A stretch of DNA of 64,000 bases from an uncultured Bacteroidales bacterium. GTDB lineage: Bacteria > Bacteroidota > Bacteroidia > Bacteroidales > UBA932. The notes under the pieces are model-generated. The model had not been told where the DNA came from. It did no database searches and saw nothing but the letters and a program-made list of their open reading frames with translations. The translations under genes were made by a program, and so were the position numbers. Shown one piece after another: positions 21,646-32,503 of the stretch. Numbering within the stretch: position 1 is the stretch's first letter; each line of letters opens with the position of its first letter. Location: contig CALYTI010000007.1 of assembly GCA_945487035.1 (NCBI GenBank), forward strand, positions 1 through 64,000. Direction: 5' to 3'.

Positions 21646-23133
21646 TTATTTACAATTTGAAGCTTTCTGTATAAGTTCGAGAAATTGTGCACGGTAGCCG
21701 TACGGGTCGAAATCCAGTGAACTGCCGGCCAGGTCTTCTGCAAGGGAGAAAGTAGAAGTTCCCTTGTATTTCGAGTCCCTGAGAACCATTCCGTAGGAAG
21801 CGCAGGCAGCAGCGAGAGCCATATTGGCACTCAGCTTCTCCGAACTTACGGAAGGCAGTTCGTCTGAAAGTAGTATGCTTTCGGTGCCGAGGCTTTCCTT
21901 GTAGCGGACATCGAAGCTGCCGACCGGCAGACCCCACGCAGGCTCGGTTTCTGCCATAACCAGCTCATAGAGTGCGGTGATGGTCTGACCTGCTCCGATT
22001 TCGGAGGCATCCTTCTCGTCATTCTCGAAATCCTCATTGGAGAGCACCCTGTTTTCGTAACCGATAAGCCTGTAGCTCTTTACTCTGGTGGAATCGAAGG
22101 TAATCTGGGCCTTCACATCGTTGGCCACTGCGAAGAATTTGCCGAAATCGTTGACAAAGACCTTGGTCATCTCATCCTCGGAGTCAATGTATTCGTAGGT
22201 TCCGTTGCCGGCGTTGGTAACGCTCTCAATCATAGCATCATTGAGATTGCCGCGTCCGAAGCCGCATACGGTGAGATATATGCCGTTCCTGGCGTAGCTC
22301 TCCACCATTTCCACAAGGGCTTCGGTAGAGGTGACTCCCACATTGAAGTCTCCGTCTGTACCCATTACGACACGGTTGTTGCCACCTTCAATGTAGTTCT
22401 CCAAAGCCTCTTCGTAAGCCATTCTCATTGCGTCTCCACCATTGGTGGAACCGCTTGCAACGAGTCTGTCGATAGCTGCATAAATAGTCTTTGTATCGGA
22501 TGCAAGAGTGGACTCAAGAACCTTTTTGACAGAACCTGAGTAGGTGATAATCGACACTCTGTCTTTAGGGTCAAGTCGTGTGACGAGAGTCTTGAGGCTG
22601 GACTTGAGAAGAGGAAGCTTGTCGTCGCTGTTCATGGAGCCGGACACATCGATAAGGAAGACAAAGTTTGAAGCAGGACGCTTCGCAAGGCTCTTTCCCT
22701 TGATGCCTAGGCGGAGCAGCTGGTGCTCAGCGTTCCAAGGGCAGACATATATTTCCGAATTGAGAGCGATAGTTTTGCCTTCCTGCGGCTCAGGATAATC
22801 GAATGTGAAATAGTTCAGATATTCCTCGATACGCACTGCATTTGCCGGTGGGAGCGCATTGCTTTCGAGTATATAACGGCGCATATTGGCATACGCTGCG
22901 CCGTCGCAATCTACCGAGAAGGTGGAAGTCGGCTCGTCGGCGGTGTTGATGAAATCGTTCTCGACAATCTCGTCGTAGCGGTCTCCTCCGGGTTCGTCCG
23001 GGACATAGCCCCCTTCATTTGGAGCAGAATACTCAGGGTACATACCCGAATCCATATTGAGGCTTCCTACAGAACAGGAAACCAGCGCTGCTGATGCTGC
23101 AATTGCGGAAATGATACTAAAAGACTTTTTCAT
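21646..23133 (-). CDS. von Willebrand factor type A domain lipoprotein (YfbK-like)
   Basis: Lipobox ALVSCS; VFLIDVSGSMNSDDKLPLLKSSLKTLV MIDAS motif. Confidence 0.9.
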   Translation of the reverse strand: MKKSFSIISAIAASAALVSCSVGSLNMDSGMYPEYSAPNEGGYVPDEPGGDRYDEIVENDFINTADEPTSTFSVDCDGAAYANMRRYILESNALPPANAVRIEEYLNYFTFDYPEPQEGKTIALNSEIYVCPWNAEHQLLRLGIKGKSLAKRPASNFVFLIDVSGSMNSDDKLPLLKSSLKTLVTRLDPKDRVSIITYSGSVKKVLESTLASDTKTIYAAIDRLVASGSTNGGDAMRMAYEEALENYIEGGNNRVVMGTDGDFNVGVTSTEALVEMVESYARNGIYLTVCGFGRGNLNDAMIESVTNAGNGTYEYIDSEDEMTKVFVNDFGKFFAVANDVKAQITFDSTRVKSYRLIGYENRVLSNEDFENDEKDASEIGAGQTITALYELVMAETEPAWGLPVGSFDVRYKESLGTESILLSDELPSVSSEKLSANMALAAACASYGMVLRDSKYKGTSTFSLAEDLAGSSLDFDPYGYRAQFLELIQKASNCK

Positions 23134-23198
23134 ATTCTTTTCTTTGATTACCCCTTTTAGATGCGCATAGCCACTTGGGCGTTGCATTTGAGGGCCGT

Positions 23199-23232
23199 AA
23201 AGAAAAGAAGGCGGCCTTTCCGAGACCGCCTT
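23199..23232 (-). terminator. Rho-independent terminator downstream of fba
   Basis: AAGGCGG (23208-23214)/CCGCCTT (23226-23232); T-rich on the minus-strand 3' side. Confidence 0.75.
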
Positions 23233-23251
23233 CCCGAAATATCAAAAAAGC

Positions 23252-24253
23252 TTACTCAGCCTTGCCGTTTGAGCCGAGAACGTTTACAATCTTGTGGATG
23301 TAAAGCTTCTTCATCTCGTCACGTGCAGGTCCGAGGTACTTGCGAGGGTCGAACTCACCCGGCTTCTCAGCGAAGACCTTGCGGATGGCTGCGGTCATTG
23401 CAAGACGGCTGTCGGAGTCGATGTTGATCTTGCATACTGCGGACTTGGCAGCCTCGCGGAGCTGCTCCTCAGGAATACCTACTGCATCAGGAAGCTTTCC
23501 GCCGAGAGAGTTGATCATATCAACATACTCCTGTGGAACTGAAGAAGAACCGTGGAGGACGATAGGGAAGCCAGGAAGCTGCTTCTCGACCTCGTGAAGA
23601 ACGTCGAATGCGAGCGGAGGTGGAACGAGCTTGCCGGTCTTAGGGTCGCGGGTGCACTGCTCAGGGGTGAACTTGTATGCACCGTGTGAAGTTCCGATAG
23701 AGATTGCGAGGGAGTCGCAGCCGGTACGGGTTGCGAAATCCACAACCTCTTCAGGCTTGGTGTAGTGTGAAACCTCAGAAGCAACCTCATCCTCAACGCC
23801 TGCGAGCACGCCGAGCTCAGCCTCGACTGTTACGTCGTACTGGTGTGCGTAGTCGACAACCTTCTTGGTGAGTGCGATATTCTCCTCGTAAGGAAGAGAA
23901 GATGCGTCAATCATAACGGATGAGAATCCCATATCAACGCAGCTCTTGCAGAGCTCGAAGCTGTCGCCGTGGTCGAGGTGAAGCACAATCTGAGGCTTCT
24001 CCCAACCGAGCTCCTTTGCATACTCCACAGCACCCTGTGCCATATAGCGCAGAAGGGTCTGGTTAGCGTAGTTGCGTGCGCCCTTGGAAACCTGGAGGAT
24101 AACTGGAGACTTTGTCTCGGCAGAAGCCTGGATGATAGCCTGAAGCTGCTCCATATTGTTGAAATTGAATGCAGGGATTGCATATCCGCCTGCAACGGCC
24201 TTTGCGAACATCTCACGGGTGTTTACAAGACCAAGTTCTTTGTAAGATACCAT
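23252..24253 (-). CDS. fba: Class II fructose-bisphosphate aldolase
   Basis: IVLHLDHGDSFELCKSCVDMGFSSVMIDAS motif. Confidence 0.93.
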   Translation of the reverse strand: MVSYKELGLVNTREMFAKAVAGGYAIPAFNFNNMEQLQAIIQASAETKSPVILQVSKGARNYANQTLLRYMAQGAVEYAKELGWEKPQIVLHLDHGDSFELCKSCVDMGFSSVMIDASSLPYEENIALTKKVVDYAHQYDVTVEAELGVLAGVEDEVASEVSHYTKPEEVVDFATRTGCDSLAISIGTSHGAYKFTPEQCTRDPKTGKLVPPPLAFDVLHEVEKQLPGFPIVLHGSSSVPQEYVDMINSLGGKLPDAVGIPEEQLREAAKSAVCKINIDSDSRLAMTAAIRKVFAEKPGEFDPRKYLGPARDEMKKLYIHKIVNVLGSNGKAE

Positions 24254-24305
24254 AACTCTATAATAAGGATTTAGTAAATTTCCTTCAAAAGGTCCGCAAA
24301 TTTAC

Positions 24306-24313
24306 TAATTTTG
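24306..24313 (+). promoter_or_regulatory. Putative -7 element (TAATTTTG) upstream of gmk
   Basis: TAnnTTTG match 20 bp upstream of the ATG. Confidence 0.5.
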
Positions 24314-24332
24314 CAAGAAATAACCTACTGAG

Positions 24333-24902
24333 ATGAAAGGTAAAGTAATTATTTTCTCCGCTCCGTCCGGAGCCGGCAAAAGCACCGTAGTAAATCACCT
24401 GCTCTCCCTTCACCCGGAGTTCGAGTTTTCCATCAGTGCAACATCGCGTCCTCCAAGGGGAAACGAGAAGGATGGAGTGGAATATCATTTCATTGATGCA
24501 CAGCGTTTCCGCGAGCTCATTGCCCAGGATGCCTTCGTGGAGTATGAGGAAGTCTATCACGACCGCTTCTACGGCACGCTCAAGTCCGAAGTGGAGCGCA
24601 TCTGGAGCAAGGGACACGTGATAGTATTCGACGTGGATGTAAAGGGCGGAAGCAACCTCAAACGCTATTTCGGCGAAGCTGCCCTGTCTGTGCTGATTGT
24701 CCCGCCAAGCCTCGAGGTGCTCGAGCAGAGACTGCGCGGAAGGGGCACCGACCCGGAGGATGCCATTCGTGAACGCCTGGCAAAGGCAGCCTGGGAACTG
24801 GATTTCGCCAAGGACAAGGTGGATGTGGCCCTGGTGAACGACAAAATCGGGGATACCTTCGCCAAGGCCGAAAAGCTCATTGACGATTTCCTATGCAGGT
24901 AG
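24333..24902 (+). CDS. gmk: Guanylate kinase
   Basis: SAPSGAGKSTVVNHLL P-loop; SATSRPPRGNEKDGVEYHFI. Confidence 0.96.
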   Translation: MKGKVIIFSAPSGAGKSTVVNHLLSLHPEFEFSISATSRPPRGNEKDGVEYHFIDAQRFRELIAQDAFVEYEEVYHDRFYGTLKSEVERIWSKGHVIVFDVDVKGGSNLKRYFGEAALSVLIVPPSLEVLEQRLRGRGTDPEDAIRERLAKAAWELDFAKDKVDVALVNDKIGDTFAKAEKLIDDFLCR

Positions 24903-25450
24903 CCGTATATTCCGGAAGCTTCGACCCTCTGCACAAGGGGCATCTGGGCATACTTCGCCGGCTGGCGGACCGTTTCGATGCGGTCTACCTCGTAGTCTCT
25001 CCCCAGAATCCGCTTAAATCCGAAGACAAGGCCTCCGGTGCGCTGCGTCGGCTGAGGGCGGCGCGGGAAGCGGTGGCGCGTCATCCCGAGCTTGACGGAA
25101 AAGTCAAGCTCGATGACATCGAGTTTTCACTGGGCCTGCCTAGTTACACAATTGACACCCTCGACGCCCTTCAAAGACGCGAGCCGGGCAACAGTTTCTG
25201 CCTTGTGATGGGCGCTGACAGCCTCGCCGGCTTTCGCAGGTGGAAGGACTACCGCCGCATTCTGCTGGACTATCGCGTGCTGGTCTTCCCGCGCCGGGAT
25301 ACTGACCTGGACGCGGTTGTGAGCGATTTGCTCTCGGAGAACCCGTCCTACCATATAGAGAGAATTGAGGCGCCGCTGGTCGATCTTTCATCTACCCTCC
25401 TGCGCGGCCTTCTGGCCGAAGGCGAGGATGCAAGCGCCTTTCTGATGTAG
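24893..25450 (+). CDS. nadD: Nicotinate-nucleotide adenylyltransferase
   Basis: YSGSFDPLHKGHLGILRRL; LPSYTIDTL. Confidence 0.95.
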   Translation: MQVAVYSGSFDPLHKGHLGILRRLADRFDAVYLVVSPQNPLKSEDKASGALRRLRAAREAVARHPELDGKVKLDDIEFSLGLPSYTIDTLDALQRREPGNSFCLVMGADSLAGFRRWKDYRRILLDYRVLVFPRRDTDLDAVVSDLLSENPSYHIERIEAPLVDLSSTLLRGLLAEGEDASAFLM

Positions 25451-25452
25451 CC

Positions 25453-26556
25453 TCAGACCTTGAGGAAAACCTTCTTCCTGTAGAGGAAATAGAGTAGCAG
25501 CCATTGGATGGCGAGCACTCCCGCACTGAGCAGCAGCCTGCCCCAGGCGGGCGGCAGCAGGGCGGCCACACCCCCGAAGACATTTTGCGCCATGGTATAG
25601 AAAGGAACGAAGGCGCTGGCGAGGTAGATGGTAATGGAGTTCATTCCGAACATCTTGAAGATGAAGGTCAATGGTCCGTTGTGCCCCTTTACATCTATTA
25701 TATAGTAGAATATGGTGAAGCCTGCCAGCGCAATCCCTCCGGCTACCAGAGTGAAACTGCTGCTCCAGAGGTTCTTGTTGAGAGGCATCCACAGACTCCA
25801 CAACAGCCCCAGAAGCACAAGACCCAGAGCTGCTCCGAGCATACAGAGGGACTTCCTGCTCCCGTCCATCTTCCCGCGGCGCACGAAATCTCCCGTGAGC
25901 ATTCCGAGCAGAGCGGTCACTGTGGCAGGCACCACTCCGAGTATTCCCTCAGGGTCCCAGTTGCCCCGGTACAGACGGCCGGGCATTATCATGCGGTCAA
26001 TCCATCCGGCTATATTGCCGGCCTGAGAGAGGCTGTCAGCCCCTGCGGCGTCCGGCGCGGGAACAAACTTTAGCAGAAGGAAATAGCCCAGCAGCAGAAC
26101 CCCCGCCACCAGGCAGCGGGCCATAGTCTTGCAATGCATGAAAACCAGAGAGGCGAACATCCAGGCGAAGCCGATTCTGCCAAGCACGCTGCAGTAGCGG
26201 AAATCGGCGAGACTGGAAGTGGTCAGGATCCCGTTGTAGAGCAGTCCGCACAAAAACAGGAGTATAGCCCTGCGCAGCACTTTCAGATGTATCTTCGCCC
26301 CGCTTGCTCCGAGCGACTGCTGCTTTGCAAGGGAGAAGGGAAAGGAGATGCCGGCAATGAAGAGGAAGGTCGGGAAGACCAGGTCCATCAGGGTGAGTCC
26401 GTCCCAAGAGGCGTGTTCCATCTGCCTCACCAGAAAGCTGTTTTCGCCTCCGGGAAAGAGTCCGCAAATGCACACTATGACAGAAGAGAGTCCCATCAGG
26501 AACATCATATCAAGGCCCCTGAAGGCATCAAGACTTTCCAAACGCTTGTTTTCCAT
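25453..26556 (-). CDS. DUF5009/NagX-type heparan-alpha-glucosaminide acyltransferase-like membrane protein
   Basis: RLESLDAFRGLDMMFLMG start; DLVFPTFLFIAGISFPFS; multiple TM helices. Confidence 0.85.
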   Translation of the reverse strand: MENKRLESLDAFRGLDMMFLMGLSSVIVCICGLFPGGENSFLVRQMEHASWDGLTLMDLVFPTFLFIAGISFPFSLAKQQSLGASGAKIHLKVLRRAILLFLCGLLYNGILTTSSLADFRYCSVLGRIGFAWMFASLVFMHCKTMARCLVAGVLLLGYFLLLKFVPAPDAAGADSLSQAGNIAGWIDRMIMPGRLYRGNWDPEGILGVVPATVTALLGMLTGDFVRRGKMDGSRKSLCMLGAALGLVLLGLLWSLWMPLNKNLWSSSFTLVAGGIALAGFTIFYYIIDVKGHNGPLTFIFKMFGMNSITIYLASAFVPFYTMAQNVFGGVAALLPPAWGRLLLSAGVLAIQWLLLYFLYRKKVFLKV

Positions 26557-26639
26557 AGCGCAAATTTATGAAAAAGGGATTAACTTTTGCCAATATGAAA
26601 CTAATTTTCCCTCATCAGTTTTTTCGTTGTGGTCATATT

Positions 26640-27308
26640 TTACTTTCTTACTTTGGCAATGAGTTCGAGGGAGTTGCGGCAGAGCTCGGTAATCTTGTGC
26701 CACTCCCCTGCCTTAATGACATCCTTAGGGAAGAGGTTCGAACCCATACCGACACAGGTCACTCCGGCACCGAACCAGCCGGCGAGATTCTCCTCCTCCG
26801 GCTTTACGCCTCCGGTCACCATAATCTGGCTCCAAGGCATAGGGGCGCGCAGGCCCTTCACGAACTTAGGTCCGAGCACATCTCCCGGAAAGACCTTGCA
26901 CACATCGCAACCGGCCTGCTGGGCAGCGCCAACTTCGCTTACGGAACCGCAGCCCGGGCAGTAAGGCACGAGACGACGGTTGCATATCGGTGCGATTTCA
27001 GGATTGAACAGAGGGCCGACAACGAAGTTGGCTCCCAGCTGGAGATAGAGTGCTGCGGTAGCAGGATCCACTATGCTGCCCACACCCAGAATCATACCCG
27101 GAAGGTTGGCGTTTGCATACCCCACCAGCTGAGCAAACACTTCCTGGGCGAAATCTCCCCTGTTGGTGAACTCGAAAGCACGTACTCCGCCTTCGTAGCA
27201 GGCCTTGAGCACATTGATTGCAACCTCAGGGTCGGAATCGTAGAACACAGGCACCATACCCGTGCTCTTCATAGTCTGAATGACTTCCAGTTTACTGTAT
27301 TTTGCCAT
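26640..27308 (-). CDS. eda: KDPG/KHG aldolase
   Basis: [37 protein letters not shown]; adjacent kdgK. Confidence 0.9.
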   Translation of the reverse strand: MAKYSKLEVIQTMKSTGMVPVFYDSDPEVAINVLKACYEGGVRAFEFTNRGDFAQEVFAQLVGYANANLPGMILGVGSIVDPATAALYLQLGANFVVGPLFNPEIAPICNRRLVPYCPGCGSVSEVGAAQQAGCDVCKVFPGDVLGPKFVKGLRAPMPWSQIMVTGGVKPEEENLAGWFGAGVTCVGMGSNLFPKDVIKAGEWHKITELCRNSLELIAKVRK

Positions 27309-27319
27309 TGTTGTAATGA

Positions 27320-28345
27320 TTATCTTTGAACTCTTCCGTTGGCACTGCCCCCCACGAGAGCAAGCACCTCTGCTTCGCTTACGAGGTTGAAGTCTCCGCT
27401 GATGGTGTGCTTGAGCGCAGAAGCGGCAACTGCAAACTCCAGAGCCTTAGCCTGATCTTCACCGTATTTGAGCATACCGTGGATGAGGCCTCCGGAGAAG
27501 GAATCCCCGCCGCCCACGCGGTCTATGATGGGGTTAATCTCGTAACGCTTTGACTGATAGAAGTCCTTGCCGTTGAAAATCAGCGCCTTCCAACCGTTAT
27601 GGGTTGCGGAGAAAGACTCTCTGAGGGTAGATACGACATATTTGAATCCGAATTCCTTCTGCATCTGGCGGAAGATTCCTTCATAGCCTGCTGCATCGGT
27701 CTTGCCGCCTTCCACATCCGAATCCGGTTTGAATCCAAGGCAGAGTTCGGCATCCTCTTCGTTGCCTATGCAGACGTCAACATACTGCATCAGAGGGCGC
27801 ATAACGCTGATTGCCTTCTCGGAGGTCCAGAGTTTCTTGCGGAAGTTCAGGTCCACGGAAACTGTCACTCCGTGCCTCTTTGCGGCCTCGCAGGCGAGCC
27901 GTGTCAGTTCTGCTGCCCTGTCGGAAATGGCCGGGGTGATGCCTGACCAGTGGAACCAGGAAGCACCCTCCATAATTGCATCGAAATCGAAGTCTTCAGG
28001 AGACGCTTCTGCTATGGCAGAATGGGCCCTGTCATAAATCACCTTGGAAGGGCGCATTGATGCACCGGTCTCAGCATAGTAGAGTCCTACCCTGTCACCG
28101 CCCCTGCTGATATAGGAAGTGTTGACTCCATATCTTCTGAGAGCATTTACCGCAATCTGTCCGATTTCGTGGGCAGGAAGCTTGGAAACAAAATAAGCAT
28201 CGTGTCCGTAATTGGCGAGGCTGACCGCAACATTGGCTTCTCCACCTCCAGGGATTACCCTAAGGGATTCTGCCTGAATGAATCTGTCTGTGCCCTGAGG
28301 GCTGAGTCGGAGCATTATTTCTCCAAGTGTAATTACTTTTGCCAT
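27320..28345 (-). CDS. kdgK: 2-dehydro-3-deoxygluconate kinase (PfkB family)
   Basis: [24 protein letters not shown] and [16 protein letters not shown] motifs. Confidence 0.88.
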   Translation of the reverse strand: MAKVITLGEIMLRLSPQGTDRFIQAESLRVIPGGGEANVAVSLANYGHDAYFVSKLPAHEIGQIAVNALRRYGVNTSYISRGGDRVGLYYAETGASMRPSKVIYDRAHSAIAEASPEDFDFDAIMEGASWFHWSGITPAISDRAAELTRLACEAAKRHGVTVSVDLNFRKKLWTSEKAISVMRPLMQYVDVCIGNEEDAELCLGFKPDSDVEGGKTDAAGYEGIFRQMQKEFGFKYVVSTLRESFSATHNGWKALIFNGKDFYQSKRYEINPIIDRVGGGDSFSGGLIHGMLKYGEDQAKALEFAVAASALKHTISGDFNLVSEAEVLALVGGSANGRVQR

Positions 28346-28484
28346 TGTAAGTCTATGGTTTATCTACAAATTTACTTGTTTTTCCGGAAATCCGTGTGCG
28401 GTCACGATTCTTATTCTTCCTTTTTTATTTGTGATAAGATGAAAAAAGTTTATTTTTGCGATTATTACGAAAACAGCAGTACGA

Positions 28485-28571
28485 TGACGACAGGAAACAA
28501 GCCTCTGGTACCTCACCAAGCCTGTAGTTTCCGCCGCACTGTTTGAAACCCTGGACAAATATTTCAAGTGA
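28485..28571 (+). pseudogene. Possible response-regulator receiver-domain C-terminal remnant
   Basis: Frame reads ...RQETSLWYLTKPVVSAALFETLDKYFK*; YLTKPV resembles the conserved REC Lys-Pro; no start. Confidence 0.3.
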
Positions 28572-29233
28572 GAATGAAAAGAATCCTTACCGTTATCCTG
28601 CTTTGTCTGATATCCGTACCCATTGCAAAGGCCGGGGACTGCACGCATACAGACAGGACCCCTGTCCACGAGTTGTCATTGGGAGTCGGAGACCAGCTCT
28701 TCGAAAACCTTGTATGGCAGAATCCCCAGTTCATTGTGGACAATATGGGCGATGACTGGAGCAGTGTGTACAGGGAAAGATACCGCTACTCGCAGCATTG
28801 GTTCTTTGATTATTACTACAATATGTCAGAACGCCTTGCGTTGGGCGTGAGGGCGGATTTTTCGGCTTGTCTGTGGGACGAGGTGCTGCGCAGCGGCTCC
28901 GGCGGCGAAATATCCCGCGAAGCGGACTGCTTCTTTATGAACATAAGCCTGCTGCCAAAGGCCCGGTGGAGCTGGTACCATTCGCCCGCGCTGCTGGTTT
29001 ACTCCGCACTCGGCATAGGTCTCAATATCAACACAGGCACCGAGGCGGATGCGTACGGCAAGAAGACTGCATGCGGGCTTGCCGCCGACCTTACTCTCGC
29101 TGGAGTGCAGTACAGCTTCAGCCATTGGTACGCCTTCGGAGAACTCGGAGGCCTGACTTCCCTCAAGGACAAGAACACCATTTATATGCTGGGCTCCCGC
29201 ATCATTTCGCTCGGCGTGGGACTTAAGTTTTAG
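28568..29233 (+). CDS. Outer-membrane beta-barrel-like protein
   Basis: Signal peptide (MKRILTVILLCLISVPIAKAG); amphipathic strands; C-terminal IISLGVGLKF. Confidence 0.55.
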   Translation: MRMKRILTVILLCLISVPIAKAGDCTHTDRTPVHELSLGVGDQLFENLVWQNPQFIVDNMGDDWSSVYRERYRYSQHWFFDYYYNMSERLALGVRADFSACLWDEVLRSGSGGEISREADCFFMNISLLPKARWSWYHSPALLVYSALGIGLNINTGTEADAYGKKTACGLAADLTLAGVQYSFSHWYAFGELGGLTSLKDKNTIYMLGSRIISLGVGLKF

Positions 29234-29236
29234 GCA

Positions 29237-30478
29237 ATGAAAGCAAAAAGAATATCGGTATTGGCATTTATCGTGCTCCTGGGCGCTTCCTGCGACAGGT
29301 CAGAGCCTTTCGTAGGGGACATAGCAGGCGCTGATACAGAGGCTTTTAAGGTCTATGCTTCGGGCGAGGCTGACCTTTCGAAGGGATTGCCGAAGACCTG
29401 CATACTGCCGGAGGAGACGGAGACCAAAACGACTTCCGTACCTATGAATGCACTCGCCTCTCAGCTGCTGGAGTACGGAAACAGGGGCAAGGTGCTGGAG
29501 CTTTCGGGCACCTACCGGTCCGCCGACGTGCGCACCGGGGAGCCCATCACCCTTTCGGGCAAAGTGCTGCTTCCGAAGGGCCGCAAGCCGCTCCGCTACA
29601 TAGTGGTAAGCCACTACACCATAGGCGCAAACTCCGAAGCGCCGTCCAACGTCTTCCCGCTGGAGGGCGTGCTATGCGATTTGGGCTATGCTATGATTTT
29701 CCCTGATTATCAGGGCTATGGAGTGGACCGCAAGAACATACATCCCTACCTTGTGATGAGCCAGACGGCCTTCGATGTGGTAAATATGTACAAGGCTGTC
29801 GCCAAATATCTCGAACATACGGCCTACAAGCCCGAATATGACGACATCTACCTTATGGGCTTCTCCCAGGGAGGCGCGGTGACCATGTCCACACAGTGGA
29901 TGATGGAAAGCATACTCGGAATGGGGGACCAAATCCATCAGGTCTTCGCCGGCGGCGGGCCGTACGATGTGCGCGCTACCTTCAACAATTTCGTCGAGAC
30001 CAATTCGGTCAATATTGCACCTGCGGTGCCTTTCGTGATTCAGGGAATGATAAAGCGATACGGGGCAAATGCCGATATGAGCAAGGTGCTGCAGCCGTGG
30101 ATTTACGAAAAAATGGACGAATGGATCAATTCCAAGGACTATTCGGTCAATCAGCTCAGGGATATGATGGCAACCACCAGGACCAGCGACATACTCACTG
30201 CCGAAGCTATGGACCGCACCAGCGACCTGGTTGCAGAGCTCTACAAGGCTATGACGGAAAACTCGATACTGGCTCAGGACTGGACTCCGCGGGCTCCTGT
30301 CTATATGATGCACTCGATGGATGATGATGTGGTGCCTTTCGTAAATGCAGCCAAGGCCAAGGACAAATGGACCGAGGCCAATATCCAGTACAATTTCGGC
30401 CACTACGGCTCCCATATGAAATCAGCGCTCAGGTTCATCTATTCGGTACAGACCTGGCTTAAGAGAGAGGATAAATAG
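29237..30478 (+). CDS. Secreted alpha/beta hydrolase lipoprotein (lipase-like)
   Basis: Lipobox LLGASC; DIYLMGFSQGGAVTMS nucleophile elbow; YMMHSMDDDVVPF acid loop. Confidence 0.8.
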   Translation: MKAKRISVLAFIVLLGASCDRSEPFVGDIAGADTEAFKVYASGEADLSKGLPKTCILPEETETKTTSVPMNALASQLLEYGNRGKVLELSGTYRSADVRTGEPITLSGKVLLPKGRKPLRYIVVSHYTIGANSEAPSNVFPLEGVLCDLGYAMIFPDYQGYGVDRKNIHPYLVMSQTAFDVVNMYKAVAKYLEHTAYKPEYDDIYLMGFSQGGAVTMSTQWMMESILGMGDQIHQVFAGGGPYDVRATFNNFVETNSVNIAPAVPFVIQGMIKRYGANADMSKVLQPWIYEKMDEWINSKDYSVNQLRDMMATTRTSDILTAEAMDRTSDLVAELYKAMTENSILAQDWTPRAPVYMMHSMDDDVVPFVNAAKAKDKWTEANIQYNFGHYGSHMKSALRFIYSVQTWLKREDK

Positions 30479-30481
30479 GCT

Positions 30482-31378
30482 ATGAGACAAAGGATACTTG
30501 CTTTGATGATACTTGCCGCCCTGTTTGCAGGCTGCAGGACTGATGCGCTCTACGAGACTGAAGATGTGAGGCTGGACTTGAAAATTGCCCGCACGAGCTG
30601 CGGTTTTGTGGAGGCAAAATTCTCTACTGACAAAGATGCCTACTATTATGTATCCATCGAGAAGGTCAGGGAGGGTGTGGACCCAATGGCGATTGAGAAT
30701 CAGTTCAAAACTCTTGCTCTGGACTACGCATACAAGGAGTATATCAACTGGAGGTTCGAGCACCTCTACAACGGGGTAGAGCATATTGCGGAATTCTCAA
30801 GCCACAGCCTTCAGTACGGAGACCAGGACAAGTTTTTTACCGACCTGGACCCGGACAGCGATTACTGGGTGTTCGGTTTTGTTGTGGACCCCAATACCAA
30901 CAAGCCTTGCGGGGAACTCGTGCTGGAGACGGTTCACACCACGAAATCAACTACGGTGAAGGCTAGGTTCGAATACAGGGTGAATGATGTTTGGGACTAT
31001 GTCTATCCTCTCGACGAAGAGGGGGAACTGTGTTTCTACATCCCTTGGGTGGGCGAGACTGTGGACAGCCTGAAACTTGCCGGCCTTGATTTCAGAGCAC
31101 CCGGACAGTATTTCATCGACCGTTTCGAGACCCTTCGCAGGGAGGACAGCGCCACTATTTTTTATGGGATGTACGCCCATAAGAATGACGGAGTGGGAGA
31201 CGGCACCAGCACTACCCTGCTGGAAGACGGGCATACCTACTATACGGCCATCGCAAGTTTCGACGGGCCTCTTGTAATGGAAGGGGAATTCAGGAACTAC
31301 GCGATTTACAAATTCACCTGGCATCCGGGAATGCAGCAGAGGTTCGGCGTGGACGACGATACTCTGGGAGCCTGGTAG
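30482..31378 (+). CDS. Hypothetical lipoprotein
   Basis: Lipobox ALFAGC; no family recognised. Confidence 0.7.
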   Translation: MRQRILALMILAALFAGCRTDALYETEDVRLDLKIARTSCGFVEAKFSTDKDAYYYVSIEKVREGVDPMAIENQFKTLALDYAYKEYINWRFEHLYNGVEHIAEFSSHSLQYGDQDKFFTDLDPDSDYWVFGFVVDPNTNKPCGELVLETVHTTKSTTVKARFEYRVNDVWDYVYPLDEEGELCFYIPWVGETVDSLKLAGLDFRAPGQYFIDRFETLRREDSATIFYGMYAHKNDGVGDGTSTTLLEDGHTYYTAIASFDGPLVMEGEFRNYAIYKFTWHPGMQQRFGVDDDTLGAW

Positions 31379-31381
31379 GAC

Positions 31382-32503
31382 TTATCGCTCCTCCAGGCAG
31401 CGTTTGTAATAGTCCTTTGGAGCAAGCCCTTTTACCTTCTTGAAGTAGCGGTTGAAGGTGGAGACGGAGTTGAAGCCGCTCCGCTCGGATACTTCCGGCA
31501 TATTGATCCTTCCGCTCTTAACCATTTCCCTGAAAATGGAGCAGGCTTTTTCTACCCTGAAATTATTGATATAGTCGTAGAAGCTGACTCCGAGGCAGCG
31601 GTTGAGATAGACTGATAGATATTTGGTGTTGGAGCCTATTTCCGTGGCTACGGTTTTGAGCGACAGGTTCGGATTGAGAAACAGCTTACCGTTCTGCATA
31701 CAGTCGGTGAGCTTCGGTTCTATCATATCCCTTATGTATTGGAGGGCCGCAGGGTCGTATTCGCTGTCAGTGTTCCGGTCTGTGGCGGCTTGGACAGGTT
31801 CGGGTGCGGTCTCGGGCGCAGCTTCATCATCGGCTTCCGAGCTGTCCACAACCCTGTGGGATTTGGCTATGAAGAAGATATAGGTCCAAATCAACATACA
31901 CAGGATAGAATACAGGACTTCTCCCAGCCAACCGGACCCATTTATACCGAAGACGAAGAAGTAAACGATGAAACAGGCAATGTAGAATATTCCGGAACTG
32001 ACTACCCAAAGGACGGTGATGTTTTCGTGGGAGGAGTAATGGGATTCGATGTAGTGTTTGTGCTTTACCGAATAGAATATCATATAGACGGCCGTCACTA
32101 TCAGCAGCAGGAAGCAATACATATAAGCCGCAATGATTACCCAAAGCTGCGGGCAGATGAGATAGACCGGTATGAATATGAGTTCACTTACAGGCCATAG
32201 CCAAATCCAACCGGATTTGGTGGAGTTGTGTTTGACTGCTTCGCAGAAGAAGTTGCAGGCAACAAGTATGGCGGACATGTCCAGTATGCTGACTATTGTG
32301 TCCAGCCAATCTGAGTCCCGGATTGATTCGAACAGGTAGAGAGAGTCCTTGGCAAATCCCAGACACAAGCAGACGGCGGTGATGAACATTACTTTCATCA
32401 TTCGGCTGGAAGTCCTGTAATGGTACAGATATACCGTCCAGAGGAGGAAGAACATTATCGTCGCTCCCCTGACCTGATGTGCAAGTGCTTCTACGAAATA
32501 CAT
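31382..32503 (-). CDS. AraC-family regulator with multi-TM N-terminal domain
   Basis: C-terminal AraC HTH (SLKTVATEIGSNTKYLSVYLNRCLGVSFYDYINNFR...FNSVSTFNRYFKKVKGLAPKDYYK); hydrophobic N-terminus. Confidence 0.88.
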   Translation of the reverse strand: MYFVEALAHQVRGATIMFFLLWTVYLYHYRTSSRMMKVMFITAVCLCLGFAKDSLYLFESIRDSDWLDTIVSILDMSAILVACNFFCEAVKHNSTKSGWIWLWPVSELIFIPVYLICPQLWVIIAAYMYCFLLLIVTAVYMIFYSVKHKHYIESHYSSHENITVLWVVSSGIFYIACFIVYFFVFGINGSGWLGEVLYSILCMLIWTYIFFIAKSHRVVDSSEADDEAAPETAPEPVQAATDRNTDSEYDPAALQYIRDMIEPKLTDCMQNGKLFLNPNLSLKTVATEIGSNTKYLSVYLNRCLGVSFYDYINNFRVEKACSIFREMVKSGRINMPEVSERSGFNSVSTFNRYFKKVKGLAPKDYYKRCLEER

